64,000 nt of DNA from Otis tarda (lineage: Eukaryota > Chordata > Aves > Otidiformes > Otididae), in NCBI GenBank assembly GCA_026413225.1, contig CM048552.1:144225053-144289052 (forward strand). The letters run 5' to 3'. The notes beneath the pieces are model-generated. The model saw only the letters and a program-made list of their open reading frames with translations. It was not told where the DNA came from and did not search any database. Numbering within the stretch: the stretch's first letter is position 1; every line of letters starts with the position of its first letter. Position numbers and translations under genes: made by a program. This document shows positions 1 through 11,758 of this stretch, piece by piece.

Positions 1-189
1 TTCAGAGATGTCCTCCTGGACCCTCCTGCATCTATGCAATGGATGCCATTGTAATGACGGGTATGCAAAATTACAGAGGAGTCATTCTAGCATTGTTGGC
101 AACTTTGGTTGGCCCAAAGGCAACACAGAAATCCCTCAGTTTCCTCTACTTCCATCATTGAGACATCGGTATATCAGACAATGGAATGG
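1..189. other. Intronic sequence of unclear origin
   Basis: Precedes the first CR1 fragment. It may be a decayed 5' continuation of that element, but I cannot recognise CR1 coding sequence in it. Confidence 0.3.
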
Positions 190-478
190 ATAGAGGCTAC
201 AACCCATCAGCAGATGAGAAGCAACAGGCACAAACTGAAATACAAGAAATTCTGCTGCAACATAAGAAAACCTTTTTTTTTCACCCTGGCCATGGTCAAA
301 CAGTGGAACAGGTTTTCCAGAAACACTGTGGAGTCTCAATTTGTAGAGATATTCAAGACACAACTGGACACAGCCTTGAGCAACCTGCTGTATCTGACCT
401 TGCTCTGAGCACGGGGTGAGACTGGATGATCCTCAGAGGCGCATTACAGACTCAACCATGCTGTGACTCCTCCTGCCC
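190..478 (+). mobile_element. CR1 LINE 3' fragment (old)
   Basis: The segment resembles the end of CR1 ORF2 plus the 3' untranslated region: a residual KLKYKKFCCNIRK coding trace, then the GTGGAACAGG and TTCAAGACACAACTGGACA signatures, then a TGGATGATCCTCAGAGG tail. It lacks clear terminal repeats and is quite diverged, so it is probably an old truncated copy. Confidence 0.7.
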
Positions 479-3400
479 ATTATCACTGTGCAGTCTAATC
501 AGGGTCATAAAATGCCCTAGTAACAATTAATGTGTTAGTGGATGCTGGGATGACAGTAAGTAAATAAAAGATATAGTCTTATATGAAAAGAGGAAGGGTT
601 TGTTTATATTCAGAGAGGATGACTTTCTATTACTAGTGATAATACTCGTTACATGATGCCCAAGGTACTGCTGAACATGCTTTATGTTTCTCAGGTACAT
701 ACAGCCCGTGTTTTCATTGCACCACACACACTACGATCTACTGTGCAGTGGGATTTTCTTAATTCTGCCTCAGATTACATTCTCCAATTCATTCCTCCAA
801 AGCAGTGAAAAGTATTCTCTACTCATTTGTTCTTTAACTTAGAAATAAACTATTTCTGACTTGTCATACATTCAATTTATAGTGAAAACATCATTGTGCC
901 TTAAACTAATCAAATCATCTTTAATTCAGGAAGCCAATAGGCATATCTACTTTCACTTTCTCCTTTCTCTCCAGATATTACCTAATGGTTAGATACAATA
1001 TAAAACACTCAATGTAGCACTGAACCACAGGAAAGAAAATATAATTTAATTAAAGGATTGCTACAGCATTTTAACAGACATGTAATTGTTCTCTCACACT
1101 TGTGATTTGAAACAGTCAGTCTATCCACCATTTATCTCTCTGTGGCTCTGCCTTAGAAAGAGAAATAGCTATGAGCACTTATATCAGTGTAACTAATTTA
1201 ATAATAAGTATAGAAGCCATTGTAAAAGGAAAGTGATCACTGCGAAGAACTTAAAAATAGTTATTTGAAAGTTTCAGAATTAAAATTAGACTAAAAAATA
1301 ACCTTTAATGGCTCTTTCTATCCATACTAAATGGAATCAATATAAATCTTTGCTCCTTGTTTCCAGCTGAAGTCTTCATTTATGCAACTAGTACAGCACA
1401 CTGTCTATCTAAGTAAGCTTTGTGGTGGGAAGTAAAGAGGAGTTAGGAATGTGCATCCATAGTCTAGAAATGTAGAGACAAAGCAGAAAGGAACAATCAG
1501 TGGACTACTATGCTAATGCAGGAGTCAGGAAAAAAAAGTGGAAAGGAATTCCTGGTCTCCCAATTTTCATGAGCATAGAACTACAGGTCATTTTCTTAGC
1601 TCAGATATCTTGTGTATGTGCCAGGCTAGCTGAAGCTGCTCTGGAGTTCCTTCTCCAGTTTGTGGAGTACCTCTGATACAAGCAATCAGCTAAGCAACTT
1701 TCCATAAATTTCCTTATATAGCAGAGGCACTTCCAGAAACTTATTCAACTCCAAGTACCTCTGAGAGTTACAATAAGTACTGGCTTTAATGCTGGCAGAT
1801 TTGAGTGTTAAAATGCTCTGTTGAGCAAATCCTGAAGAAGATCTATTATTTTTCCAGTATTCCCTGCATACGCTCTTCAACTTGACAGAGATCATACCTC
1901 CATCAAAAAAAAAAAAAAAAACCAACAACTTTCCCTAGATCAACCAGGGAATATCCTGATAATCCATTTTAACTAATTGCTTAACTAATTATTTTTATTC
2001 TAGAAATTTTAGATGTGAGTTGGGTTTGGAAAAAATCTCTCTTTATTCAAAACATAGAGATATTGCCATCAATAGTGAAATCATCAAAAGAGATGTAAAC
2101 ATTTAAGTATAGTTAAGGCACAGCAAGACACTGTGGGTATTCATGCTCAGAATAACATAAGACGATACAATCTCATTATTTTGTTTAAATGTTGTTGGGA
2201 AACTTTTTGACCTATGTAGGTCATTTGAGGAATCACTGTCACTGTGACAGCTGCCATGGATTGTACCTGACTTGAGAACACGAAGACATCACTGTTCTCA
2301 CCTACAGGGCACAAGCTGAGCAAAATGGAGCTAAAGGGACAGCATCATTAGAAAATACATGCCTTGCAAATAACAATAACAACACTAGCACCAATCTTGA
2401 GGTTGTTTTTTGTTTTTTTTTTTAAATGAAACAGAAAGTAGAAAGCAGCCCTAGAAGAGAAGGTTTTAGAAAATATGGCCAGGTAAATTTTGGGGAAAAG
2501 TGTTAAAATGTTACTATCTGACAGAGTCTGGAAAACAGAACATGTCCCAAAAGAGAGCTCACAAAAGGCTTATTTCACACACACGCCTTTTTTTTTTTTT
2601 CCTGCAAATTGTAAACTCCAATTACAAATACTTAAATGAGATTTTTCTACTCCTAATCTGAAATTACAAGTAGTCAAATCGGGATAATATGAAAATGAAA
2701 CACTAACAAAAGGAAAAAATAATCACAAGATTCAGATAATAAAAACTTGCTTGAAGTGTAGCCAACATAATTTTCATTTGCCTCTAAGTTTGGATTTTTA
2801 CTGTAAAGTCCTAAGTCAGACAGATTTCAATCTTCCAGTTCACGTGCTTTATTAACAAAAAAAGCCATTTAACACTGTGCTATCTAGAGATGATATCAAA
2901 CTGAGAGCCACAGGCAAAAGAGCCCCTTGACAAATGGCTAGATAGGAACAGGCTGACAGTATTTTGATTTGTAGCAGGACTACTTTTCCCTTACCTCCTC
3001 GGTTATTAAAACCCACATGTTGATGTATTGAAATAACCTTTTAAAGAAGAAGGTGGACCTGTGCCAGGCAAAGTTTGACCTTAGTCAGACTGTTTCAGCA
3101 GCACAACACAAAAAGTCCAGTGACACAGGACCAAGGGCAGAACAGAGCTTCGAATCCCTTTCCATTCTTTTTCCACTCTGCAAATCTGCCCGGTCTCTGT
3201 CTTGAACACAGCCAGGGTCATCCAGTATACTGTCACACATGAAAAAATATGCAGCTTGCTCAGGCAAAAAATGAAGTTCCCAGTCTGAAGTATGTAGGTA
3301 CAGGTTAGATGTGGAAGATGAAAAAAAAAAAATCCCAGTCCACTCCAGAAAATTCAACTGTCAAGCTAAGTAGACCAAAAGTTTAACAGCCATGCTTGCT

Positions 3401-5415
3401 CCTGAGGTTTCTTCCTATTGCTGATAAAGGTCAGGATTTCTCCAGTCCCTCTATGAATGCAGAATATAGAAAATCTGATGTCTCACTGATGGCAAGGGAG
3501 AATATTGCAGTAAGAGATCAAGAGAAAGTTAAAAATAATCTAAAAACCTCCTTATTATTTAAGTTACTAAATCTGTAAAAGGTAGAGTTCAAAGAATGAG
3601 CAAAGAACTCTGATGACCCGTGAATTATTTTTCATACCAGTATAGAATTTTCTCTACATTAAGTAGAATCACGTTCACTACCTGATGAATTCTCTCTGAA
3701 TTAGAAGACAGTAAGACAAAGGGTTTGCTGATTGCCTCCACCTTGAAATCTGAACAGATTAGTGCTGAATAAGATGACATTATAGGGTTTGAGAACATCC
3801 TCTGCCCACTAGAATATTTAAAAAATATATTTTCCATATACAGTTTAAAAAAAAAAATACAAAATACTTAACTTCAACCCTGAAGCAGTTTATCCTACTT
3901 TTTGGATTAGCTGCCCTCTGGAGACAGATAGAGTAAACTGACTTGTTTAGATTAGATTTCACCTAGTTTTATGTAGTTATCCCATCCTCACTGTCCTTCT
4001 GAACCATGCCATTTAAGGCTTAGATTAGCTAGCTAATGCCTAAGTATGTAATGTAATGGATTCCATGTAATTGATATCCATGTCTAATTACATTTTAATT
4101 AATACACAGTTGAATACTGTTCAAATACCTCTAATGGAATCAACACAAAGCTTTTAAAATAAAAAATACTGATTTACTGGGAAAATATTTTCTATTAGTA
4201 ACCTAAATTCAAAGACAGTTTCCTGACATTCATATAGACTGATCAAAGACTGCCTTACTTTAGATTCTTCATCCACAAACTACCACAGAGTAAGGTTTAT
4301 GAGACTTGAGCTGTTGTCCCTGTTAGTCATGGCTGGTTATCACCAGATCACTGCTACATATAGACACACAGGCATTATTTTTCGCTCCTTCTTATAGCTC
4401 CCTGAAGAAAGACTGCTATCTCTTTGATGCTTGCTTGTGCGTGTATGGTGGGGGGAAGTTGTTCTTCTAAGAGCAACACCTCTACATCAGACCAAGACAT
4501 CATATTCTCCAAAGCTAGGTTAAGCCACAGCCTCTGGTTAACCTGACAAAATAACAAGAAGAAAGCTTTACTACTCAAGTGCTTCAATTACTGCTTCCCA
4601 TTAAACTAAATAAAATGTTTGTTATGAGACATCTAAAAAAATTTTTTTAAAATTAGATGCAAATGTTGAGTTTACTAAAATAAGATTTGACAAAAAAAAA
4701 AAAAAACAGACACCAAACCAAAACAAAAACCACTAAAAACCAACAACAAAATCACAATGTTTACAAAGTCTTGAAAATTTTTGTGGAAGTTCCCATGGTC
4801 AAACATTTTAGGAGAGAATTTCTCTATAATTCTCTATTTGCAAAGTGTAGTTTCATTGTCATAGTTCATGACAGATGGAGAGAAGAAGCAAATGTAAACA
4901 GAATTGAAAACTGAGGAGGTTATTTTCATCATCCAAAGTGACAGAAGTGCAAAGAAAGGAAAAACAACATTATTAGTGAAGAGGAGATGTGGATTCTTCC
5001 TAGTCTTAACAACATTAAGGAATTTAAGACTCACAAAAAGAGTGCAAATCAGAAAATCAGCACATATTTTAAGGCAATATATAATGTATAGAAACAATAG
5101 CTATATTTTAAGCAATTAAGTTCCATACCTATGAAGAAGAATGGAAAGCACAGATTTCTATGTTACTAATCAACTATATGGCTGACAAGCTGCACCTGTC
5201 AGGAGAAAATGGAGGTTTCTGTACATAGTTTTTTCTCTCAGCCCAGGAAGGAAGCAGTCAGAGTCATCTCACATATGCTTGATAGTTAGAGATAAGATTA
5301 ACTTCCTGACAATTATGCAATTGATACTAAAAAGCATTGGATATAGAATAGTACTTTGACAGTTTGCATAGACAATGAGCGTGAAAGTCACTAACTGACA
5401 CATCAGATAGACAAA
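479..5415. other. GABRG3 downstream intron, no gene seen
   Basis: AT-rich intronic DNA with only low-complexity features: A17 at 1905-1921, T runs near 2404-2423 and 2586-2600, and an A run at 4690-4705. Short open frames here (60-90 codons, both strands) show no domain or splice context and are treated as chance. Confidence 0.6.
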
Positions 5416-5525
5416 GTGCTAAGTGGCCCTGCTTGAGCCAAGGGGTTGGACCAGATGACCCCCATGTTTCCCTTCCAGTCTTAGCCAAGCCATTCTGTGA
5501 TCCTGTGATTCTATGACTCTGTGAT
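5416..5525 (+). mobile_element. CR1 LINE 3' tail
   Basis: Contains the CR1 tail signature GGGGTTGGACCAGATGACC, then CCCTTCCAGTCTTAGCC, then degenerate terminal repeats (ATTCTGTGATCCTGTGATTC). It is a severely 5'-truncated copy of about 110 bp. Confidence 0.8.
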
Positions 5526-6370
5526 CAAAGTAGGTTTTTTCTTCTACACGTCTACCCAATGCAATGAATTGTGATTGGCCTGTGTGTAGTACATACTAGT
5601 TTGGAATCCATAGATACCCGTGGATTGAAAATACTGCAGAAAACTGGTTTCTGTATTAAGAAGAGTGTAGCCACAATGGGTCCTTGTAAAGATCAGGCCA
5701 ATGTGTTCAGTTCATAAATAGGCTAATTGATCCAAAGGACTCATAGTAAGCACTCTTCAGAGCAGCCATTTGTTTTATCATGGGCTAAGTTGACTCTAAG
5801 ATTTGAAAGATAGTTGAAACACTCTTATTCAAGATTAGCTTAATGGCATTTGTCCAGATCATGCTTTCTTATAACTGTGAAAGGAATTGACATAGATTTT
5901 TTTTTAACTTGCTATACATCCATTTTGTATTTAGTTTTAAATAATGGAATGCATAGAAGACAGTCATGGAAAAATGGAAATGAAGTAAGGAGTTCTTTTT
6001 AGGATAAATACAACACAAGTGGCATTCCAGGTGTGCGCTTGCTAAGTTAATATCTTGCCCCTACACAACTTCTGACAAGTCTTGAAGGCAGAAAGAGAAA
6101 CTACTAGCCAGGCAACAGTGACTTGAAAGAGGAACAACATGACTTAAGAATCTCTGACTTCATGGATCCCATGGCTGAAGGTTTCCTCAGAATGGAACAC
6201 AATGAGAAAAATATTGCCTAGAAGTTAGGTGAAGTAATAGATGCCAGTCAGTACTTCCTCTAACGTGGGGACAGAATATATTCTTTTCTCCTTGAACATG
6301 CATACACTATTTTTGTTCTGGTTTTTTTTGTCCTCTGGTCTGTGTTTTGAAGAGGTTTGCCTGCTTAGAG
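5526..6370. other. Intronic DNA, nothing recognised
   Basis: AT-rich sequence between a CR1 tail and the ERVL target-site duplication. No reading frame, repeat or RNA gene could be supported. Confidence 0.5.
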
Positions 6371-6375
6371 AAGAT
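6371..6375. repeat. Target-site duplication, left copy (AAGAT)
   Basis: Five bases directly before the 5' LTR, identical to 12722-12726 after the 3' LTR. Confidence 0.92.
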
Positions 6376-6823
6376 TGTCCTGGTTTTGGCTAGGATAGAG
6401 TTAATATTTACCTGAGCTGGGTGAAGAACTGAAGCTGGTAGCCCCTATGGCTGAGATAGTTAACTAATTAGCTAACAGCTGGGGTTAATTTACCCAAATT
6501 AGCCAAAGGGCTATTCCATCCCATCTGACATCATGCTCAGTATATAAGTGAGGAGGGTGCTGAAGGGAGCCTCCCTGCTACTTGGAAGAGACTGGGGGTG
6601 AAGATCTGTTGTGAGCTATTGTACTGTATTTGTGTTCCATCACTGTTTTGTTTTCTTCTGTCATTACTGTTAAATTTACTTTTTGTTTAATCTCAACCCA
6701 TGTGTTTGGTTTTTTCCTTCTGGTTTTCTTTTGTTTGCCAAATCTCCTCCTATTCTCTTGGAGAGTGGGGGAAGTGAGAGAGAGACTGCGTAGTCTGGTC
6801 CCCGTCGGGGCTGAACTACGACA
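6376..6823 (+). repeat. 5' LTR of element 1
   Basis: A 448-bp LTR starting TGTCCTGG and ending CTACGACA. A TATA box (TATATAAG, 6541-6548) fits a U3 promoter. No canonical AATAAA is visible. The last 60 bp or so contain a purine-rich GAGAGTGGGGGAAGTGAGAG run, then AGACT-GCGT-AGTCT, which can form a hairpin. Compared with the 3' copy I count one substitution and two single-T length differences. Confidence 0.95.
6541..6548 (+). promoter_or_regulatory. TATA box in the 5' LTR of element 1
   Basis: TATATAAG within U3. The same sequence occurs in the 3' LTR at about 12437-12444. Transcription would run antisense to GABRG3. Confidence 0.7.
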
Positions 6824-6831
6824 GTTATTTT

Positions 6832-6849
6832 TGGCGCCCAGCGTGGGGC
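6832..6849 (+). other. Primer binding site, tRNA-Lys type (element 1)
   Basis: TGGCGCCCAGCGTGGGGC lies 8 bp after the LTR end. It matches the known tRNA-Lys(1,2)-type primer site with one mismatch (G in place of A in the middle), judged from memory of that site. Confidence 0.85.
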
Positions 6850-6947
6850 ACGAAGGGTTGAAATAATAACAGATCTGACTTTTTTTTTTTTTGCTTGAAA
6901 CAAATTTGTTTATATGTGCTCGTTGTACTGGTTGTCAGTTATTGGTC

Positions 6948-8594
6948 ATGATGTTGCAGTGGTTGGTTATGTTGTTGTATTTTCTACGATCTTATATGTA
7001 CTATGTGTTCCCAGTGGTGTTGTTTATCACCTCAGGGAAAATGATGAGAATTATCCTTCTGTTATACTATGCCATATCCATCTATGATATGGTGACATCA
7101 ATGGCCTTAGAGATAAACTGGTATTCCTATGTGGACACCTTCCTGAATTCTTTCACTTCCAGGGTAGTTAAACCACTTTTTGAGAACTTTAAAGATCTGG
7201 GGGATATTCAAGCCACTATGATGTTGTTGTTATGTATCTTGAATGTGTGCCAAGTCTTGTCTAGGGCTGCAAACCCACTTTTTGGGAATCTCCTCCCGAG
7301 ATTTACCCTAAGGCAAGATACTAATACGTGGCATGATATGAGGGAGAACAAACTGATCTGCAATGTAGGGACTCAAACCCCAGCAACAGGTGTTACAGCT
7401 GAATCAGAGGGTGAACCCATGCTAGTTTCAGTTGCCCCTGTATACAAGAAGACTTGGAAGCGGAAGTCAGCTTGTTTAGTGAGGGATGAAGAAGCCCCTT
7501 CTAGGAGGGAGCAGGAGGAAGAAGAGGAAGGTTTATTTGCTTCATGCCCAGGAAGAACTCAGCAGGCAGGCTCTTCCTCAGAGGAAGAACTCCTAAAGGA
7601 GACAGTGAGCACCCGATTTCTATCCCTGAGCGAGCTGCGAGACATGCAAAAAGATTTTAGCTGTCATCCTGGGGAGCACATTATCAGCTGGCTGCTGCGG
7701 TGCTGGGATAATGGGGCCAATAGCTTGCAATTAGAAGGCAGAGAAGCTAGGCAACTGGGATCCATTTCTAGAGAAGCAAGCATTGAGAGCATTTCTAGAG
7801 AAGCAAGCATTTCCAACAAAGCAGTTGGAAAAGGGACACAACCCCTCAGCCTCTGGAGGCGACTCCTGTCAGGTGTGAAGGAGAGATATCCTTTCAAGGA
7901 GGATGTAATGTGTCATCCAGGCAAGTGGGCTACTATGGAGAAGGGTATCCAGTACCTGAGGGAATTAGCTGTGCTGGAGATTATTTATGATGACCTGGGC
8001 AATGATCAGTTACCTAAGGATCCAGATGAAGTCAGGTGCACACGACAAATGTGGCGGAAGTTTGTTCGAAGTGCACCATCATCATATGCCAACTCATTGG
8101 CAGTTATGACCTGGAAAGATGGAGAGGAAGAAACAGTGGATGAACTGGCTGGCTGACTCCAGCAGTACGAGGAAAGCCTGTCTTCCTCCCTACAGGCCTG
8201 TGTCTTGGCTGTGGAGAAACTGTCCCAGGAGTTCCAGCAATTCAAAGCAGATATGTCCCATTCCCCACCGGTACGGGCCAATATTTCAGCTATTAGGAGT
8301 AAACGTTTCCCTGCTCAAGAGAGATGGTTTATGCGGTGAGGTACCCTGTGGTCTACCTTGCGTGACCAAGGAGAGGACATGAGGGAGTGGGATGGGAAGC
8401 CTACCTCTGCCCTAGAGGCACGGGTACGTGAGTTGCGTGGAAAAACTATTGCAAATAGAAGTTCTCCCCGGAAAATTGTTGCATCGGTCTCCAATAGGCA
8501 GAGTAGAAGGAATAGCTTTAGTTCTGACCCCCTTGAAGGGACCTCTCGTGCATATTTAAAAGAAATGAACAATGAATACTGTGGCCAGGATTAG
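6948..8594 (+). pseudogene. gag: ERVL gag, interrupted by two internal stops
   Basis: Gag would form the virus-like particle shell. The first in-frame ATG is at 6948, followed by another at 6951; the frame is open further upstream but without an ATG. The N-terminus has strongly hydrophobic stretches (about residues 1-50, then a shorter one near 85-105), followed by an acidic, glutamate-rich linker. From about 7610 comes the conserved capsid-like part with SLSELRDMQKDF, WLLRCWDNGA and HPGKW. A 27-bp tandem duplication (7764-7817) repeats the SISREASI segment. In-frame TGA stops occur at 8154 and 8337. The frame ends at TAG 8592-8594, beyond which protease continues in the same frame. No CCHC zinc knuckle is visible, as in some ERVL or spuma-type Gags. 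Confidence 0.88.
7764..7817 (+). repeat. 27-bp tandem duplication inside gag
   Basis: Two adjacent copies of a unit beginning ATTTCTAGAGAAGCAAGCAT (7764-7790 and 7791-7817). The copies diverge only near the end. The duplication keeps the reading frame and adds nine residues. Confidence 0.9.
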
Positions 8595-9122
8595 AGAGGC
8601 CCTGCCTCCAGCCAGGTGGAGGAGAGGGATAACAGGGTTTATTGGACTGTGTGGATCCGATGGCCTGGCACATCAGACCCACAAGAGTACAAAGCTCTAG
8701 TGGATACTGGTGCACAATGTACCTTGATGCCATCAAGATATAATGGGGCAGAACCCATTTGTATTTCTGGAGTGACAGGAGGATCCCAACAGCTGTCTGT
8801 ATTGGAGGCTGAAGTGAGCCTGACAGGGAATGAGTGGCAAAAGCACCCCATAGTGACTGGCCCAGATGCTCCATGCATTCTTGGTATAGATTACCTCAGA
8901 AGGGGATATTTCAAGGACCCAAAAGGGTATCGGTGGGCTTTCGGTGTAGGTGCTTTAGAGATGGAGGAAATTACACAGTTGTCCACCTTGCCTGGTCTGT
9001 CAGAGGATCCTTCTGTTGTGGGGTTGCTGAAGGCTGAAGAACAACAGGTGCCAATTGCTACCACAACAGTAGCAGTAGCGGCAGTATCGCACCAACCAAG
9101 ACTCCCTGATCCCCATCCATAA
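8595..9122 (+). pseudogene. pro: ERVL protease region (aspartyl protease)
   Basis: The retroviral protease would cleave Gag and Pol polyproteins. The frame continues directly from gag after the TAG at 8592-8594. It contains the catalytic signature ALVDTGAQCTLMPS near 8694-8735 and, later, CILGIDYLRRGYF, the usual Gly-Ile-Asp segment near the domain end. Length and motifs suit a single retropepsin domain. The frame ends at TAA 9120-9122, but homology to Pol moves into another frame just before that, near an AGTAGC-rich stretch at 9065-9085. The protease domain itself appears intact. Confidence 0.88.
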
Positions 9123-11758
9123 GCTGATTCATCAGCTGGAGAGCCAGGGAGTGATCAGCAAGTCCCACTCACCTTTTAACAGTCCCATATGGCCAGTGAG
9201 AAAATCAAGTGGAGAGTGGAGGTTAACAGTAGACTATTGTGGCCTGAATGAGGTAACACCACCACTTAGTGCTGCTGTGCCAGCCATGTTAGAACTTCAG
9301 TATGAACTAGAATCCAAGGCAGCCAAGTGGTATGCTACCATTGATATTGCCAATGCATTTTTTTTCAATCCCATTGGCACCAGAATGCAGGCCACAGTTT
9401 GCTTTCACTTGGAGGGGGGTCCAGTACACTTGTAATCGACTGCCCCAGGGGTGGAAACACAGCCCCACCATCTGCCATGGGCTGATCCAAACTGCACTGG
9501 AAAAGGGTGGCGCTCCAGAGCACCTGCAGTACATTGATGACATCATTGTATGGGGCAACACAGCAGCAGAAGCTTTTCAAAAAGGGGAAAAAATAATTAA
9601 AATCCTCCTGAAAGCTGGGTTTGCCATAAAACGATGTAAGGTGAAAGGACCTGCAAGAGAGATACAGTTTTTGGGGATAAAATGGCAAGATGGGTGTTGT
9701 CAGATTCCAATAGATATAGTCAACAAAATAACAGCTATGGCTGCACTGACTGACAAAAAGGAAACGCAAGCTTTCCTGGGCATTGTGGGTTTCTGAAGGA
9801 TGCATATTCCAAATTATAGTATGATAGTAAGCCCTCTGTATAAAGTCACCCGAAAGAAGAATGATTTTGAATGGGGCCCTGAACAACAGCAGGCTTTTGA
9901 ACAAATTAAACAAGAAATTGTACATGTGGTGGCTCTCGGGCCAGTCCGGACAGGGCAAGAGGTAAGAAATGTGCTCTACACCGCAGCTGGGGAGAATGGC
10001 CCTACCTGGAGTCTCTGGCAGAAAGCGCCAGGGGAAACCCGTGGTCGACCCCTTGGGTTTTGGAGCCGGGAATATAAAGGATCTGAGGCCTGCTATACTC
10101 CAACCGAAAAAGAAATCCTGTCAGCATACGAAGGAGTTCGAGCTGCTTCAGAAGTGATTGGTACCGAAGCACAGCTCATCCTGGCACCCCGACTGCCAGT
10201 GCTGGGCTGGATGTTCAAAGGAAGGGCCCCCTCGGCGCATCATGCAACAGATGCTACATGGAGCAAGTGGGTTGCACTGCTTACACAGCGGGCTCGAATA
10301 GGAAACTCCAATCGCCCAGGCATATTAGAAGTAATTACAGACTGGCCAGAAGGCAAAGATTTTGGGAAGGCACCAGAGGAAGAGGTAACGCGTGCTGAAG
10401 AGGCCCCACCATATAACAACCTCCCAGAAAATGAGAAGCAGTATGCCCTATTTACTGATGGGTCCTGTCGTATTGTAGGAAAACATCGGAAGTGGAAAGC
10501 TGCTGTGTGGAGTCCTACATGACGAGTTGCAGAAGCTGCTGAAGGCCAAGGTGAATCAAGTCAGTTTGCGGAGGTGAAGGCCATCCAGCTGGCTTTAAAC
10601 ATTGCTGAACGGGAAAAATGGCCTGTGCTCTATCTCTACACCGACTCATGGATGGTGGCAAACACTCTGTGGGGATGGTTAAAGCAATGGAAGCAGAGCA
10701 ACTGGCAGCGTAGGGGCAAACCTATCTGGGCTGCCACTTTGTGGCAAGATATTGCTGCCCGGTTAGAGCATCTGCTTGTAAAAGTATGTCACGTAGATGC
10801 CCACGTACCCAAGAGTCGGGCCACTGAAGAACATCAAAACAACCAGCAAGTGGATCAAGCTGCTAAAATTGCAGTGGCTCAGGTGGATCTGGACTGGCAG
10901 CATAAGGGTGAACTATTTTTAGCTCGGTGGGCCCATGATACCTCAGGCCATCAGGGAAGAGATGCAACATACAAATGGGCTCGTGATCGAGGGGTGGATT
11001 TAAGCATGGACACTATTGCACAGGTTATCCTTGAATGTGAAATATGTGCTGCAATCAAACAAGCCAAGCGGTTAAAGCCTCTGTGGTATGGAGGACGATG
11101 GCTGAAGTATAAATATGGAGAGGCCTGGCAAACTCGCCAAGGCAAGCGCTATGTGCTTACAATGGTGGAAGCAACCACTGGATGGCTGGAAACACATCCT
11201 GTACCCCATGCCACTGCCCGAAACACCATCCTGGGCCTTGAGAAACAAGTCTTATGGCGACATGGCACTCTAGAAAGAATTGAATCAGACAATGGTACCC
11301 ACTTCCAAAACAACCTCATAGATACCTGGGCCAAAGAGCATGGCATCGAGTGGGTATACCACATCCCCTATCATGCACTAGCCTCTGGAAAAATTGAAAG
11401 GTATAATGGGCTGCTGAAAACAACTCTGAAAGCAATGGGTGGTGGAACCTTCAAAAATTGGGATAAACATTTAGCAAAAGCCACTTGGCTAGTCAACACT
11501 CAGGGGTCCACCAATAGAGCTGGCCCTGCCCAATCTGAACTTCTACATACTGTAGAAGGGGATAAAGTCCCTGTGGTGCACGTAAGGAATATACTGGGGA
11601 AGACAGTCTGGGTCATTTCTCCCTTGGGCAAAGGCAAACCCATGCATGGGATTGCTTTTGCTCAAGGACCTGGGTGTACTTGGTGGGTAATGCAGGAGGA
11701 TGGGAAAGTCCGATGTGTACCTCAAGGAGATCTAATTTTAGGTGAAAAGAGCCAATAA
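9082..11758 (+). pseudogene. pol: ERVL pol: reverse transcriptase, RNase H and integrase, broken
   Basis: Pol would copy the RNA to DNA and insert it. RT runs from about 9106 (frame 1), shifts frame at a T8 run (9358-9365), and continues in frame 2 through LPQGW and the catalytic YIDD (9530-9541). TGA interrupts at 9794, and again at 10520 inside RNase H. All four RNase H acidic positions are visible: TDGS, AEVKA, YTDSW and HVDAH. Integrase has its zinc site (H 10934, H 10949, C 11036, C 11045), the second catalytic Asp (SDNGTHF, codon 11288) and the Glu (GKIERYNG, codon 11396), spaced exactly 35 residues apart. The segment expected to hold the first catalytic Asp, between AWQ and TRQGKRY at about 11130, is missing. 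The product cannot be functional as read. Confidence 0.92.

Noticed and set aside
9060-9122. A programmed frameshift between protease and RT
   Set aside because: Stops occur in the RT frame just upstream, the area is an AGTAGC-rich slippery repeat, and another plain frameshift exists in RT; decay or sequence error is the simpler reading.
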